From Coix lacryma-jobi var. lacryma-jobi (Eukaryota > Streptophyta > Magnoliopsida > Poales > Poaceae): a DNA stretch of 64,000 nucleotides. A program made the position numbers and the translations under genes. Positions 43,442 through 56,190 of this stretch are shown here, piece after piece. Under the pieces are notes generated by a model. That model worked only from the letters and a program-made list of their open reading frames with translations, did no database searches and was not told where the DNA came from. The DNA lies in NCBI GenBank assembly GCA_009763385.1, contig CM019827.1:98926177-98990176 (forward strand), read 5' to 3'. Numbering within the stretch: the first letter of the stretch is position 1; each line of letters begins with the position of its first letter.

Positions 43442-46400
43442 CTACAGAGTATCGAGAAAGTCGGGATAGTTCTTTGCTAAGAAGTCTTCAGACTCCCAAG
43501 TGGCTTCTTCTTCAGAGTGTTGGTTTCACTGGACCTTGTACCATCTTGTGGTAGTCCTCCGGGTAACACGGTCCTTGTAATCCAACACACGAACTGGATA
43601 TTCAGAGTATGACAGATCGGGTTCTAATTCAACACCTTCAACTTCCACCACGTGTTCGGGTACTCGGAGACACTTCTTGAGTTGGGAGACATGAAACACA
43701 TTATGGACGGTGGAAAGATGATCGGGCAACCTTAGCTTGTAAGCTACCTTGCCATAACATTCCAGAATCTCAAAGGGACCAATATAGCGAGGTGCTAACT
43801 TCCCTTTGACTCCAAAACGAGTGACTCCCTTGGTGGGTGAGACTTTCAGGTACACATAATCTCCGATTTGAAACTTCAGAGGTCGACGTCTTTTGTCGGC
43901 ATAGCTCTTCTGTCGAGATTGCGCAATTTTCATATTCTCTTGTATTTGCTTGACTTTTTCTTCCATATCTTTCACTAGGTCAACTCCAAAGAATTCTCTT
44001 TCTCCAGGTTTAGACCAACTGAGAGGTGTACGACAACGGTGACCGTACAGTGCTTCAAAGGGTGCCATTTTGATGCTCTCTTGGTAACTGTTATTATATG
44101 AGAATTCTGCAAAGGACAAATAGTTATCCCAAGTATCTGCGAAGGTGAGCACACATGCTCTCAACATATCCTCTAACACTTGGTTGACTCGCTCAGTTTG
44201 TCCATCTGTTTGTGGATGATATGCTGTACTATGCAAGAGTTTGGTTCCAAGTGAGGTATGGAACGCTTTCCAAAATTTTGCGACGAACTGGGTACCACGA
44301 TCAGAGACAATGGTCTTGGGTATGCCATCGAGTTTCACTATGTGGTTCTTGTACAAAGTGGCATATGTGGGGACGGTGTAGCTGGTTTTGACTGGCAGGA
44401 AATGAGCTTGCTTAGTGAGGCGATCCACGATCACCCAGATGGAATCAAAACCTTTTGGTGTCTTTGGTAGTCCATTGATAAAATCCATACTGATATCGTC
44501 CCATTTCCAAGCAGGTACAGGTAAAGGTTGCAATTCTCCTCCGGGCCTCATGTGCACGGCTTTGACTTTCTGGCAAGTATCACACTGAGTGACATACCGG
44601 GCGATCTCAATCTTCATCTTTGTCCACCAGAACCTTTGCTTCAAGTCCTGGTACATCTTGTTGCTGCCGGGGTGGATGGAGAATCTAGTCAAGTGTGCTT
44701 CATCAAGGATTAACTTTCTTAACTCAGGCACTTTAGGAACTACTAACCGATTCTTAAACCATACTACTCCTGTATCATCAATCCTGAAACAATCAGCCTT
44801 TCCGGATTGGACCTTTTCGATGATGTGCTTGATTTCAGGGTTATCTTTCTGTGCAGCGATGATCTGCTCTATGATAGGGGTTTCTATTCTGATATTATTC
44901 AGAGTTCCTTGTGGAATCATTTCAATATTCAACTTTTCCAGCTCATAACACAAAGAAGAATCATAGGGTTTCATCATCAGACAGTTGCAATATGACTTGC
45001 GACTGAGCGCATCGGCAACCACATTCGCCTTACCCGGATGGTAATGCACTTCAAGATCATAGTCCTTAATTAACTCAAGCCATCTTCTCTGCCTCATATT
45101 CAGTTCCTCTTGAGTGAAGATATACTTCAGGCTTTTGTGATTAGTGTACACATTACAGGTACTGCCCAACAGATAATGACGCCAGATCTTTAAGGCATGC
45201 ACCACTGCTGCTAACTCAAGATCATGGGTTGGATAATTTTCTTCATGTCGCTTAAGCTGTCGGGAGGCATATGCGATCACTCGACCTTCTTGCATCAAAA
45301 CACAGCCCAAACCAGTACCAGATGCATCACAGAAGACATCAAAGGGCTTTTCAATGTTCGGCTGGGATAGCACTGGTGACGTGGTTAACAGTTTCTTCAG
45401 AGTTTGAAAGGCTTGCTCACAGGCTGGTGACCAGACAAACTTCACAGAATTCTTTACTAACTCAGTGATAGGCTTGGCGATTCTGGAGAAATCCGGAATG
45501 AATCGACGATAATATCCGGCCATTCCCATAAAGCTGCGGACTTGATGAACAGTGGTAGGTGGCTTCCAATCCAGAATGTCTGCCACTTTACCAGGGTCAA
45601 CTGACACACCTTCAGCGGATAGGACATGACCAAGAAACTGTATCTGATCTAACCAGAACTCACATTTACTAAACTTGGCATAAAACTGATGATCTCTGAG
45701 ACGGGATAGAACGATACGAAGATGTTCGGCATGATCTTCAGGGGTTTTTGAGTAGACAAGGATGTCGTCAATGAACACGACCACGAATTTATCAAGCTCT
45801 GGCATGAACACAGAGTTCATGAGGTACATGAAATGAGCAGGGGCATTGGTCAAACCGAAGGACATGACCAAGTACTCATATAGGCCGTATCTGGTGGTGA
45901 AAGCTGTTTTAGGAATATCTTCAGGACGAATCTTTATTTGGTGGTAGCCAGATCTGAGATCGATCTTGGAGAATACTTTGGCTCCAGCTAACTGGTCAAA
46001 GAGAAGATCAATACGAGGCAAGGGATATTTATTTTTGATGGTGACCTCGTTGAGTGGGCGATAATCAATGCACATTCTGAGAGTCTTGTCTTTCTTCTTT
46101 ACAAAGATTGCAGGACAGCCCCAAGGAGACGAGCTTGGGCGAATGAAACCCTTGTCCAACAAATCTTGTATTTGGATTTTTAGCTCTGCCAACTCTCTAG
46201 GAGGCATTCGATAAGCTCTGCGGGATATAGGAGCAGTCCCAGGCTTTAGCTCTATGGCAAACTCAACATCACGGTCAGGAGGCAGACCAGGTAAATCCTC
46301 AGGAAAAACATCAGGGAATTCACAGACCACGGGGATGTCTCTGGTTTCCTGGACATAGGTGGTATTCAAAAGTGTGGCTGCTGGTTTTTGAGGCATTGGA

Positions 46401-47908
46401 AGTTGGAGAAGGAGTTTGAAGGTACTGTTAGGAATATCCACTCTCACAACTCTATTCAGGATGTCGATCATGGCTTTATACTGACACATCCAATTCATGC
46501 CTAGGATGACATCTATCTCCTGATCACGTAGCACTATCATGGTGGTCGGAAATACATGTTGCCCCAACATTACTGGTATACGGCGAACCACTTCCTTAGT
46601 ACTTATACACCCTCCAGGCGAAAATATGCAGAAACTTTCTTTTAAATCCTCAATTGATATCTCATGCTTGATGACAAAAGTACGACTGATGAAGGAATGC
46701 GATGCACCAGAATCAAACAACACAACTGCAGGATGATTGGCAACGGGAAACCTACCGATCATGACGGGCTCTCCTTCTGGGATGTCGCCGACAGTGGTGT
46801 AGTAAACTTGCTCGTGCTTCTTGACAACCTTGCCTTTCTGACCATGCTGCTGCTGGGCATGGTGCTGCTGCTGCTGCTGAGATCCTCCAGGATTCTTCTG
46901 AGTATTCTGGGCATACCTCTTGGGCTTTGGGCACTCACGAGACCAGTGACCAAGCTGGCCGCAGTTGTAGCAGGGATGGTTGTAGGCTGTTTGTGGAGTG
47001 GTGATACGAACACCTGGGGCGTTCGGCTGTGTGGCACTCTACTGGTTGGCATTATGGGTGGTGGCCGCGGTACGGACGACCACTTGCTGGTTGGGGTAAG
47101 GTAGGCGATTTTGGTGGTGACTGGGGTGGTATATGATCCTCTGGCGCTTGTGATTGCCAGAGAAGCTGCTGGATCCTGCTTTCTTCTTCTTCTTCTCCTC
47201 TTGGTACTGACGGTTGCTCTCTTCAAAAGCGACAGCCCGGTCAACAACATCATGATACGAACCGGTCAGGTTATTGGACAGACTTCTGCGGATCTTAGGA
47301 TGCAGACCTCTAAGGAAACAATCCCTCTTCTTTTCATCTGTGTTGACATATTCTGAGGCATACTGGCTAAGATGGTTGAACTGACCCACATACTGCATCA
47401 CTATGGAGTCCTTCTGCTGCAGTGCCAGAAACTGATCAAGCTTCATCTTCATTAATCCCGAAGGGATGTGATGTGCACGGAAAGCGGTGCGGAACTCTTC
47501 CCAGGTCAACTGATGACCTTCTGGCTGGGCAGCCAACAGGTTGGCATACCAAGCGCTTGCTGGACCACGAAGCTGCTGGGAAGCGAACCGGGGCTTCTGG
47601 ATGTCGGTACAGCGGAGAAGACTGAACTTTTGCTCCATAGTGCGGAGCCAGTCATCAGCTTCAAGGGGTGCATCTGCTTTGGTGAAAACTGGTGGACGGG
47701 TCTCGGTGAAATCCACATATGTGGTCTCGTTGTTGATGTTATGGCGACCACGGTGACCATGGTTCTGCTGCCCCTGATTTTGAGCCATTAGGTTAGCAGC
47801 GGCTGCCAAGGCTGCAATGTCATCTGCTAACGTAGCAGGAACAGGTGGAGGGTTTGGAAGGTTGGCATCATCAGAACCTCCAGCTCCAGTGCGAGTGTTC
47901 ACAGGCAT
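43442..47908 (-). pseudogene. gag-pol: Tekay gag-pol polyprotein, two in-frame stops
   Basis: One frame of 1488 codons runs from ATG 47908 to TAG at 43442-43444. Gag has WLRTMEQKFSLLRC, QLRGPASAWYANLL and a CYNCGQLGHWSREC knuckle. Protease has VVLFDSGASHSFIS. RT has MCIDYRPLNEVTIKNKYPLP, KIDLRSGYHQI and FIDDILVYS. RNase H has FCDASGTGLG. Integrase has MDFINGLP, VSDRGTQF and TDGQTERVN with 35 residues between the second D and E. The end carries a chromodomain (YPVRVLDYKDRVTRR...RWYKVQ) that continues after a TGA at 43526-43528 with HSEEEATWESEDFL. The other stop is a TAG at 47039-47041 before the knuckle. All visible catalytic residues are intact. The chromodomain would guide integration to chromatin. 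Confidence 0.95.
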
Positions 47909-48183
47909 CTGTTAAGCAACTTGGAACTTAGCATTTATAGATAGGGTTCTGAAAGAACTGACTGATAGCTCCTTCTGATACAAAGGCTGATAGATTGATA
48001 AAGATTTCTGACAGACACAACTGACCGATAAGGGGAAAAAGGCACGAAAAGAAAGATACAGACTGACTTAACAAAAGACAGACTAACGCTCCCAAACCTA
48101 GACTAAGGTTTTAGGTAAGCAGGTGGTACAGACACACGGGATCTCCATCTCCTAAAGACGGGTCTAGTCCTCATCGATGATGA
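47909..48183 (-). other. Spacer between extra ORF and gag
   Basis: About 270 bases without a supported coding sequence, part of the Tekay internal region. Confidence 0.5.
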
Positions 48184-48768
48184 TCATTTCTTCGTTGTCG
48201 TCTTCTTCGAGGATGAGCTCAGGCTCTTCCTCCTCGTCCTCGTCTTCAGCGTGGACGTCCTAGCAGGTTCAATTTCTTCGTCCACGTCTGGCTCTTGTTC
48301 CACATCGGGTTCTTCCACTACTCCGTCCTCAGGGTCTTCCATAACCGGGGGTACCAAGGGGTGGAGTTGATCATACAGCTGATGTACTTCCTCATGAAGC
48401 ATATCATTGAACTGTTCAATCTGAGCTGTGTACTGCTGCAGTCCATGGAGCTCGGCTCTGGTGACGTCCTCGCGGATCCAAGCATCATTGCGCTGTTCGA
48501 TAGCGCGAACCGTGTTCCGGTTGGCCTGCTCCAGGGAAGCTCGTGCCTCATAAAACTCCAGGCGTGAGTGGTAGAAGTCATGCTCCAAGTTCTTCAGCTC
48601 AGCCTTCAGATCCTTGATCTCCTCCTTCAGGTTCTTACGGGTGCGGCGGGGAAAGCGACGACTGTTGGAAGATTCTCCAGTCTCCTCCTCAACGCGTGGT
48701 GCCAGCTGGTGGCGTGGCACACCATGCGGTCCAGTCGACTTGCGGGCGGTCAGCTTGATGCGAGCCAT
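48184..48768 (-). CDS. Extra ORF upstream of Tekay gag (orf0-like)
   Basis: The intact ORF encodes 194 aa. The N-terminus is basic (MARIKLTARKSTGPHGVPRH). From about residue 45 to 130 it is strongly heptad-like and charged (LKEEIKDLKAELKNLEHDF, EARASLEQANR, HGLQQYTAQIEQFNDML), predicting a coiled coil. The end is acidic (EEPDVEQEPDVDEE) then Ser/Lys-rich. It lies between the PBS and gag, in the sense orientation of the element. From memory, some rice gypsy elements such as RIRE3/RIRE8 carry an orf0 in this place. Function unknown; its uninterrupted state in an element with two gag-pol stops is worth noting. Confidence 0.7.
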   Translation of the reverse strand: MARIKLTARKSTGPHGVPRHQLAPRVEEETGESSNSRRFPRRTRKNLKEEIKDLKAELKNLEHDFYHSRLEFYEARASLEQANRNTVRAIEQRNDAWIREDVTRAELHGLQQYTAQIEQFNDMLHEEVHQLYDQLHPLVPPVMEDPEDGVVEEPDVEQEPDVDEEIEPARTSTLKTRTRRKSLSSSSKKTTTKK

Positions 48769-49082
48769 GTCTGGATAAGAGAAGATGGATGAGAAAGGCT
48801 AGCAAGAACAGGTAAAGGCATACTACCCCAACGAACTTAGAGAGGAAGTTAACTTAAGTGATTATGACATGATGCATGAATCGTTCCTACGGAACAAAGC
48901 AATGCAATAAATAAATAAGGTACATAGGGCTTAGATCATGTTGTTCCACTAGCTAGTGTTGCCATATGAGAGACAAGATGAGAGAAGCAATTTGGACTCA
49001 AAATAATCAAGTTTAGTTTGTTTGGACTCAAAAGGTCTTTTTGAAGTTTTCGCAAAAACGAACACTGCAACGTTAAAGTGAG

Positions 49083-49096
49083 ATGCTCCGATACCA
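49083..49096 (-). promoter_or_regulatory. Tekay primer binding site (initiator Met-tRNA)
   Basis: On the minus strand TGGTATCGGAGCAT lies three bases after the LTR end GTCACA, matching the initiator Met-tRNA type. Confidence 0.85.
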
Positions 49097-49099
49097 CTC

Positions 49100-52000
49100 T
49101 GTGACGGAACGACCCTAATCCCATGGCCCACGTGTCCCTGTCAACCTCTGACAGCCGAACCCATGTTCCATGTGATTAAGACCTGTTCGCCACCGGGCTA
49201 CATCAGTGCCCAATGTCCGCAGGATCATCTCACAATTCGGTTACAGCATTGCATACTTTTACAAATAACATCAGAATAAAGAGCGGAAGACTTAAATAAC
49301 ATTAGTTTTACAAAGCAGAGTTCCAAATAGAAATTAAGGTGCAGTTATTACAAACCAAGTTCTGATAATAGAGATAGACATAGGCAACGTAGTGGAGTAC
49401 AACAAAAAAAAAGATACTGATAATCACCCAGCCCGAGGGTGCACAACTATTCTTCGGCCTCATCGGCCTCTTCCTGGACGATGGTCATGCAGCAGGGCGC
49501 AAGACACATCGGGGTCTCAGTCATACCTGCAGCATGGGTAACAAACCCTGAGTACTGGGGTACTCAACAAGACTTACCCGACTAAAGAAAAGGGAGAAGA
49601 CTCAGGAATGAGAGGCTTAGGGTAGTCAAGGTAAGGCTTAAGCAAGATCAGGTATTTTGCAGAAAAGCATTTTGTAAACCTTATTTTATTTTGGAAAGAT
49701 TCAGTATTCCTCAATTCTTCATCGTTCATGATTCATTTTACATTTCAAAACATACCTAGTTGAGAACCACTCTCCGTTGACAGTCAGTGGACCAAGTCTC
49801 CATAACCGAGGAGCAACGTTAATCCGGATAAATAATACTCAGCTGAGGATCCCTATCCACACTGCATATGTAGAACCAAGCTTGCATATGCCAACTCGTC
49901 TACCACGATTCCTCCAAGATTGGGCCCGGTCCTACGCCACCCGGAAGTACAGTACACCACTCCTATCCAGGTACGACGACCACGTGGGTACATGCTACTT
50001 CCGCCATCTCTCCACTCCCAGTGCGCGGTTGTCGGTCCAATAAAGGATTCCTCGGAGCCAGAGCTTTCCGAAGTATGTGAATAGTTACAAGTTTTGACCA
50101 GCAGGCCCCCATACGGATGGTCCCTAAAGTTTTTCCGTCAGCAACAAGCACCTCGGGACTCTAACCCAAAAGTACAGGTTCTGTCGGTTTTTCAACCCTG
50201 TCCCGGTCGGTGTCAACTATTGAGTCCCGGACTACAACATGACGGCACCGTACGCGCGGACAACCTCTTCTCGACAACGACCACATGCTAGCTAGCAAGC
50301 AGTCATCGAACAGGAAGTAAAGCCAAATTCCCATAAAGATTCTTTCAGTGATCACACTTTTGAAAATGACATTTTATTGCAAAGTCTAATTCAATAAGCA
50401 TTGCTAAGCATTTTTCAAATACTTTTGAAAAGCAGGTATCGGGTGTATCAGTGGTCAAGGTGGATAGTGCATTAATTAGGATAGCACACAACTCCTATAA
50501 ACCTAATGCAATAATTTAACTCAAAAGCATTTAAGGAAATCATTTTATAAATTCAAGGAAAGAGGTTTAAATGCACCGGGGCTTGCCTTGAAGAGCAAAG
50601 AGGGCAGGCTCGAGGGCGGCAGGGCAGTTGTCGGAGCTCGGGGTAGCCTCAGGGACAGGTTCGTCAGCGGCTGCCTCGATCTTGACGCCTTCTTCGGTGA
50701 CTATACGAATGCAATGATGCATGCTCATGAGTATGCTAGCATGAACAATGCAACACAGGGCATACAACATGAACCTTAATCACCTTTTCTGTTTTTCTTA
50801 ATTATTTAAAAAGGTCATTTTATGCACTTGCTCCAAAAATTACCAAATTAATCACATAAGTTCATTATGGTGTAGATAGATGGCAAAACAAATTTCATAA
50901 TTTTTGGAGGTCATTAAGGTGCTCAAATAAAATCAGACATTAATTAACAAAAGGCACTATTTAACAATTAAAGATAAATGCTCAAAAATCAATTTGTTCC
51001 AAAAGACTTCAAAATTTCACCAGAGACTAAACATGGCATAGGAAGCTCACAAAAATTTATCTCATGATTTTTGGAGTTATAAAAGATTTTCAAAAAAAAA
51101 TCCAAAACCATCCATTTATTAATTAAAAGAGGGATTTTACATTTTCAAATTCTTGCAGAAAAGTCAAGTTTCATATTTTTATAAAATACTACATAGTATA
51201 AAGACTCAACTGTAAAATTTTCAGAATTTTTAGAGCAATACAGAAAATCATACAAAAAGATGAAATAACAAGACTATTCATATTTTTGAAAAGGAAAAGA
51301 GCACTGAGCTCGAGTCGGAGCGGGCTCGACGTCGAGGCTCGAGGCTCGGCTGAGAAAACAGAGGCTGGGCTCACCGAGAGTCAGAGGCAAGGCTCGACGA
51401 GGCGGATGGAAAAGAGGGCTCGACGGCGAGGCCTCGGCGGGGTTCTCTTGCGGCAGATTTCTCGAGGCTGGCCTCGGCTCACTCGAGTCTTGAGGCTCGG
51501 TGGTAGCTGCGATTCGCCCGAGGCTGAGGCTAGTCTTGGCTGCTTCGAGGGGCGGGGTTCGAGGATGTGCTCGAGGGTGTGGCTCGGGAACGTGCTCGAG
51601 GGTAGTGCGATTCGCCCGAGGCTTGGGGCTCGATACGGCCGAGGGTGCGGCTCGAGGAAGGAGACGACCGCGGCGGAACTCCGGCGATCCGGCGACCCTG
51701 TACACCAGGCACGGCCACCGGTAGCCGGTTAGGAGCGCAAGAAGGCAAGGAAAGAAGATCAGAGGTCAGAGGGAGGAGAGGTGGAGCGACGGCGACGAAT
51801 TCCGTCGACCCGAGTCGGTCGGCTTCTCACCGGCGCTGAGGAAGACAGGCTTGCACTCGGCGGTGGGAGGCGGTAGCGGTGGAATTGAGGAGCTGGGAAG
51901 CTGCACGGGCTCAAGGCGGAGCTGCTGGGCTAGTTGGTTGAGCTGCGGAGGCACTGGATGGAGCTGGCGATGGTGGCGGAGGTGAGTGAGCTGCTCCGGC

Positions 52001-52124
52001 CGGCCAGCGGGCCTTTTATAGCCGCGGCCAGGGGCCGTTAGGGAGCGCGCGGGGGTGGATAAGAATGCCCGTGGCGCGTGCTATCGATCTCATGATGAAG
52101 AAGGGACGGAAATCAGTTTGGGAC
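49100..52124 (-). repeat. 5' LTR of the Tekay element, promoter-to-U5 part
   Basis: This is the downstream 3.0 kb of the LTR in element orientation, ending TGTCACA-equivalent at 49100. It holds the TATA box and several stretches related, in inverted orientation, to the solo LTR (for example 49780-50260 versus 55000-55515). Small ORFs here are chance frames. The LTR continues beyond the solo LTR at 56191. Confidence 0.88.
52013..52020 (-). promoter_or_regulatory. TATA box of the Tekay 5' LTR
   Basis: On the minus strand TATAAAAG precedes a GC-rich leader. The equivalent box of the solo LTR, in the other direction, is at 53259-53266. Confidence 0.6.
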
Positions 52125-55100
52125 TGTAACACCTCTGGTGTTAAAAATATAATTAACCTGACATGTCATCATCCTTAATCATTAATCTTTGCTTGCCATG
52201 CATTTGTGTTGCTTAATTGCTATGCATTGATCCATTTTCAAAAACAATAAGTGCCCAAATCTCCCTATAAGGGCAAAATGGTAATTTCACTTCTGTGTCT
52301 AGTTCTATGTATTTCTTATTCTGATTTGTGCTCTGATGTTTTGTTGAGTTAATCAAAGTTCAAAATTCAAAAGAGAATTGGTTTTCCTTTTGTAAAAACC
52401 CTAATTTCCAATTTATAGTTTTACCCCTCTGTTATTAATTCAAAAACTATTCAAAATTTGGGGTTAGTTCAAAAAGCAAAGTTGTAGATCTGATCAAGAT
52501 GAGCAACTTTGGTATTTACAAATTTTCAAGTTTCCATACAAAATTTGAAGTAATTTCAAATTCATTCAAACTCCAGTTTTTGTCCCTTTTTGAGTTTTCA
52601 AAATTATTTCAAAAACTAATGAGTTTTAGAAAAAGTGTGTATTAGCAAAGTTGTATGTTTTGACAAAAGAAACAACTTTCATATTTGCAGATTTTCAAGT
52701 TTCAGTTTAAAATCCAAAGTAATTTTGAATTTATTCGAATTTCAAAAGTGTCCCCTTTTCTGATTTCAAATATAGTTCAAAAACTGTTTGGATTTTGAAA
52801 ATGTTCTTATTGACAAAGTTGTAGATCTCATTTTTCTGCACAACTTTGGTATTTTGAGTTTTTCCTGTGCAGTTCAAATTTTGGGAGTAATTTGCAAAAT
52901 ACAGAGATCACCCAAAAGTCAAACCCTAGGGACATAGCCCTGTTCATCTTCCTCGCCGTAGGGGGGGGCGGCCATGGCGCTCGCCGGCGCTGCGCACGCC
53001 GCACGCCTGGCAGCTGCACGCGCGCCTCCAACCTGCCGCCGCTGACCCCACCATCATTCTCCTCCCGCACGCGAGCGCTGACCTCCGCTCCCGTCCCCTA
53101 CAGCGCCCAGAGCATCGCCGCCGCGTGGCCATCGCCGGCGACCTCACGCCCAGGTCCCGACTGCACGCCGTCCTTCCCGCCAGCCTGCAATCGAGTGCGC
53201 ACGCCTCGGCCGAGCTCATCCACACCATCCCGTGCTCTCTACCGTCCCCGACCGTGCCTATAAAAGGGACCGCCGGAGTCCGAGCTCCTCACTCGTCTCC
53301 GCCGCCGTCGCCAGCCCACTCCGAAGCTCCCGCCGCCCAACCACCTAGCCCAACAGCTCCGTCTTGAGCTCGTGAAGCTTCCCCACCCCTCAATTTGGTC
53401 TCTACCGCCTCCTATCGCCCGGCGTAGCTCGCCGTTCCCATCTCCGGCGAAAGCTCGGCGAGCTCGGGTTCGGGAAATACTCCCTCTCCGGCCATGATCA
53501 TCCCTCCCCGACCCCTGTTTCATCTTCCTTACTCCCTTGCGACTCTAACCAGGCCCTTGCGGTCTCGTGTTATGCGCAGGATCGCCGGAGCGCCGATCGC
53601 CGCCGTGAGCCGTCCGCCGGTCACCGTCGACCATCCTCCTCCGTCCCTTCCCTCACCTCACCGAGCTCCTTAATCGACGCCGGTGAGCTCCCTGAAGCCT
53701 CCCATGCCCTTGGTTTCGCCTGCCGAGCCTCGCCTTGCCCGGCGTAGCCAGCGCCGCCGCTGTCCGGCCGCCGGCGACGAGCAGGGCGAGCACTGTTCTT
53801 TTTTTTCCTTTTTCTTTTAAAATGTGAATAGTGTTCAGTTTTCATCTTTTTGTGTGATTTTCTGTGTTGATCCAAAAATTCTGAAATTTTGATGGTAAAC
53901 TCTTTATGTCCCGAAGTATTTTAGAAAAATATGAAACTTGGTTTTTGTGCAAAAATTTGAAAATGAAAAATCTCCCTTTTAATTAAGAAATGAATGGTTT
54001 TGGATTTTTGGAGAGTTATTTATAGCTCCAAAAATCTTGAGATAATTTTTGTGAGCTAGTTATGCCATTCTGAGCCTCTGGTAAAATTTTGAAGTCATTT
54101 GGAGCAAGTTGATTTTTGAGCATTTATTTAAATAGTTGAATAGTGCCTTTTCTTAATTGAATGTCTGGAATTATTTGAGCACCTTAATGAACTCCAAAAA
54201 TTATGAAATTTGTTTTGCCATCTATTTATGCCATAATGATCTTATGAGATTAATTTGGTAATTTTTGGAGCAACTGCAAAAATGACCTTTTTAAATAAAT
54301 TAAAGAAAATAAAAAAATGATTAGGGTTTATATTGATTGACCTGTGATGTGACTTTTGGAATTGTTTGCTGTTCATAGATCCCACCCTCTGGTCTATGAT
54401 GTTTGTGATGCCATGTTATGATGATGCATAGTTTGGTTAATGGTTTTAACTAATATTGCTAAAAGAAAGAAATAATAACTCTATGTCCTTTATAGAAAAT
54501 TCTTATATTCTTGAATCAGTAGAATTGTCTTGCACCTTATTGTTCATGTCAGCATTCTCATGAGCATACATCATTGCATCCGTATAGTGACCGACGAAGA
54601 AGGTACCAAAGTCGAGGCCGCTGTTGACGAACCTACTCCCGAGGCGACCCCGAGCTCCGACACCTACACCACCAACCCCGAGTCCGTTCTTTTTGCTCTT
54701 CAAGGCAAGCCCCGGTGCATTTAACCCCTTTCCTTGGATTTATAAAATGTTTTCCTTAAATGCTTTTGAGTTAAATTATTGCATTAGGTTTATAGGAGTT
54801 GTGTGCTATCCTAATTGATGCACTATCCACCTTGACCACTGATACACCCGATACCTGCTTTTCAAAAGTATTTGAAAAATGCTTAGCAATGCTTATTGAA
54901 TTAGACTTTGCAATAAAATGCCATTTTCAAAAGTGTGATCACTTAAAGAACATTTATGGGCATTTGGCTTTACTCCCTGCCTGTTGACTAAGTATCTGAT
55001 CCATACCTAGTCAACAGCGAGGAGAGGTTGTCCGAGCGTACGGTGCCGTCATGTTGTAGTCCGGGACTCAACAGTTGACACCGACCGGGACAGGGTTGAA

Positions 55101-56185
55101 AAACCGACAGGACCTGTACTCTTGGGTTAGAGTCCCGAGGTGCTTGTTGCTGACGGAAAAACTTTAGGGACCATCCGTATGGGGGCCTGCTGGTCAAGAC
55201 TTGTAACTATTCACATACTTCAGAAAGCTCTGGCTCCGAGGAATCCTTTATTGGACCGACAACCGCGCACTGGGAGTGGAGAGATGGCGGAAGTAGCATG
55301 TACCCACGTGGTCGTCGTACCTGGAAGGAGTGGTGTACTGTACTTCCGGGTGGCGTAGGACCGGGCCCAATCTTGGAGGAATCGTGGTAGACGAGTTGGC
55401 ATATGCAAGCTTGGGTGCTACATATGCAGTGTGGATAGGGATCCTCAGCTGAGTATTATTTATCCGGATTAACGTTGCTCCTCGGTTATGGAGAATTGGT
55501 CCACTGACTGTCAACAGAGAGTGGTTCTCAACTAGGAATGTTTTGAAATGTAAAATGAATCATGAACGATGAAGAATTGAGGAATGCTGAATCTTTCCAA
55601 AATAAAATAAGGTTTACAAAAATGCTTTTCTGCAAAATACTTGATCTTGCTTAAACCTTACCTTGACTACCCTAAGCCTCTCATTCCTGAGTCTTCTCCC
55701 TTTTTCTTAGTCGGGTAAGTCTTGTTGAGTACCCCAGTACTCAGGGTTTGTTACTCATGCTGCAGGTATGTCTGAGTCGCCGATGTGTCTTGCGCCCTGC
55801 TGCGTGACCATCGTCCAGGAAGAGGCCGATGAGGCCGATGAGTAAATGTGCACCCTCGGGCTGGGTGTTACATGTATCTTTATGTTAATGTCTTCCGCTA
55901 CGTTGTCTATTTTCAATTACCCGAACAATGGTTTGTAATAATTGCACTACTTATCTCATTTGAAACCTCGGTTTGTAAAACTAATGTTATTTAAGTCTTC
56001 CGCTCTGTTTATCTATGTTATTTGTGAAAATATGAAATGCTGTAACCGAAAGGTGAGATGATCCTGCGGACATCGGACGCTAATGCAGCCCAGTGGCAAA
56101 CTGTCTTAATCGTATGGATCATAAGTTCGGCTGTCAGAGGTTGACAGGGACTTGTGGGCCATAGGATTATGACCGTTCTGTCACA
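52125..56185 (+). mobile_element. Solo LTR of a related Tekay-type element, inserted in the Tekay LTR
   Basis: The 4061-bp LTR begins TGTAACACCTCTGG and ends TTCTGTCACA. It is flanked by perfect GGGAC copies (52120-52124 and 56186-56190). It lies opposite to the host LTR. It is clearly related to but well diverged from it, so it comes from another family member. No internal region remains, as expected after LTR-LTR recombination. A TATAAAAG box is at 53259-53266. Confidence 0.92.
53259..53266 (+). promoter_or_regulatory. TATA box of the solo LTR
   Basis: TATAAAAG lies about 1.1 kb from the LTR start, followed by a GC-rich leader. If active it would transcribe through the U5 part toward the Tekay U3 remnant. 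Confidence 0.6.
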
Positions 56186-56190
56186 GGGAC

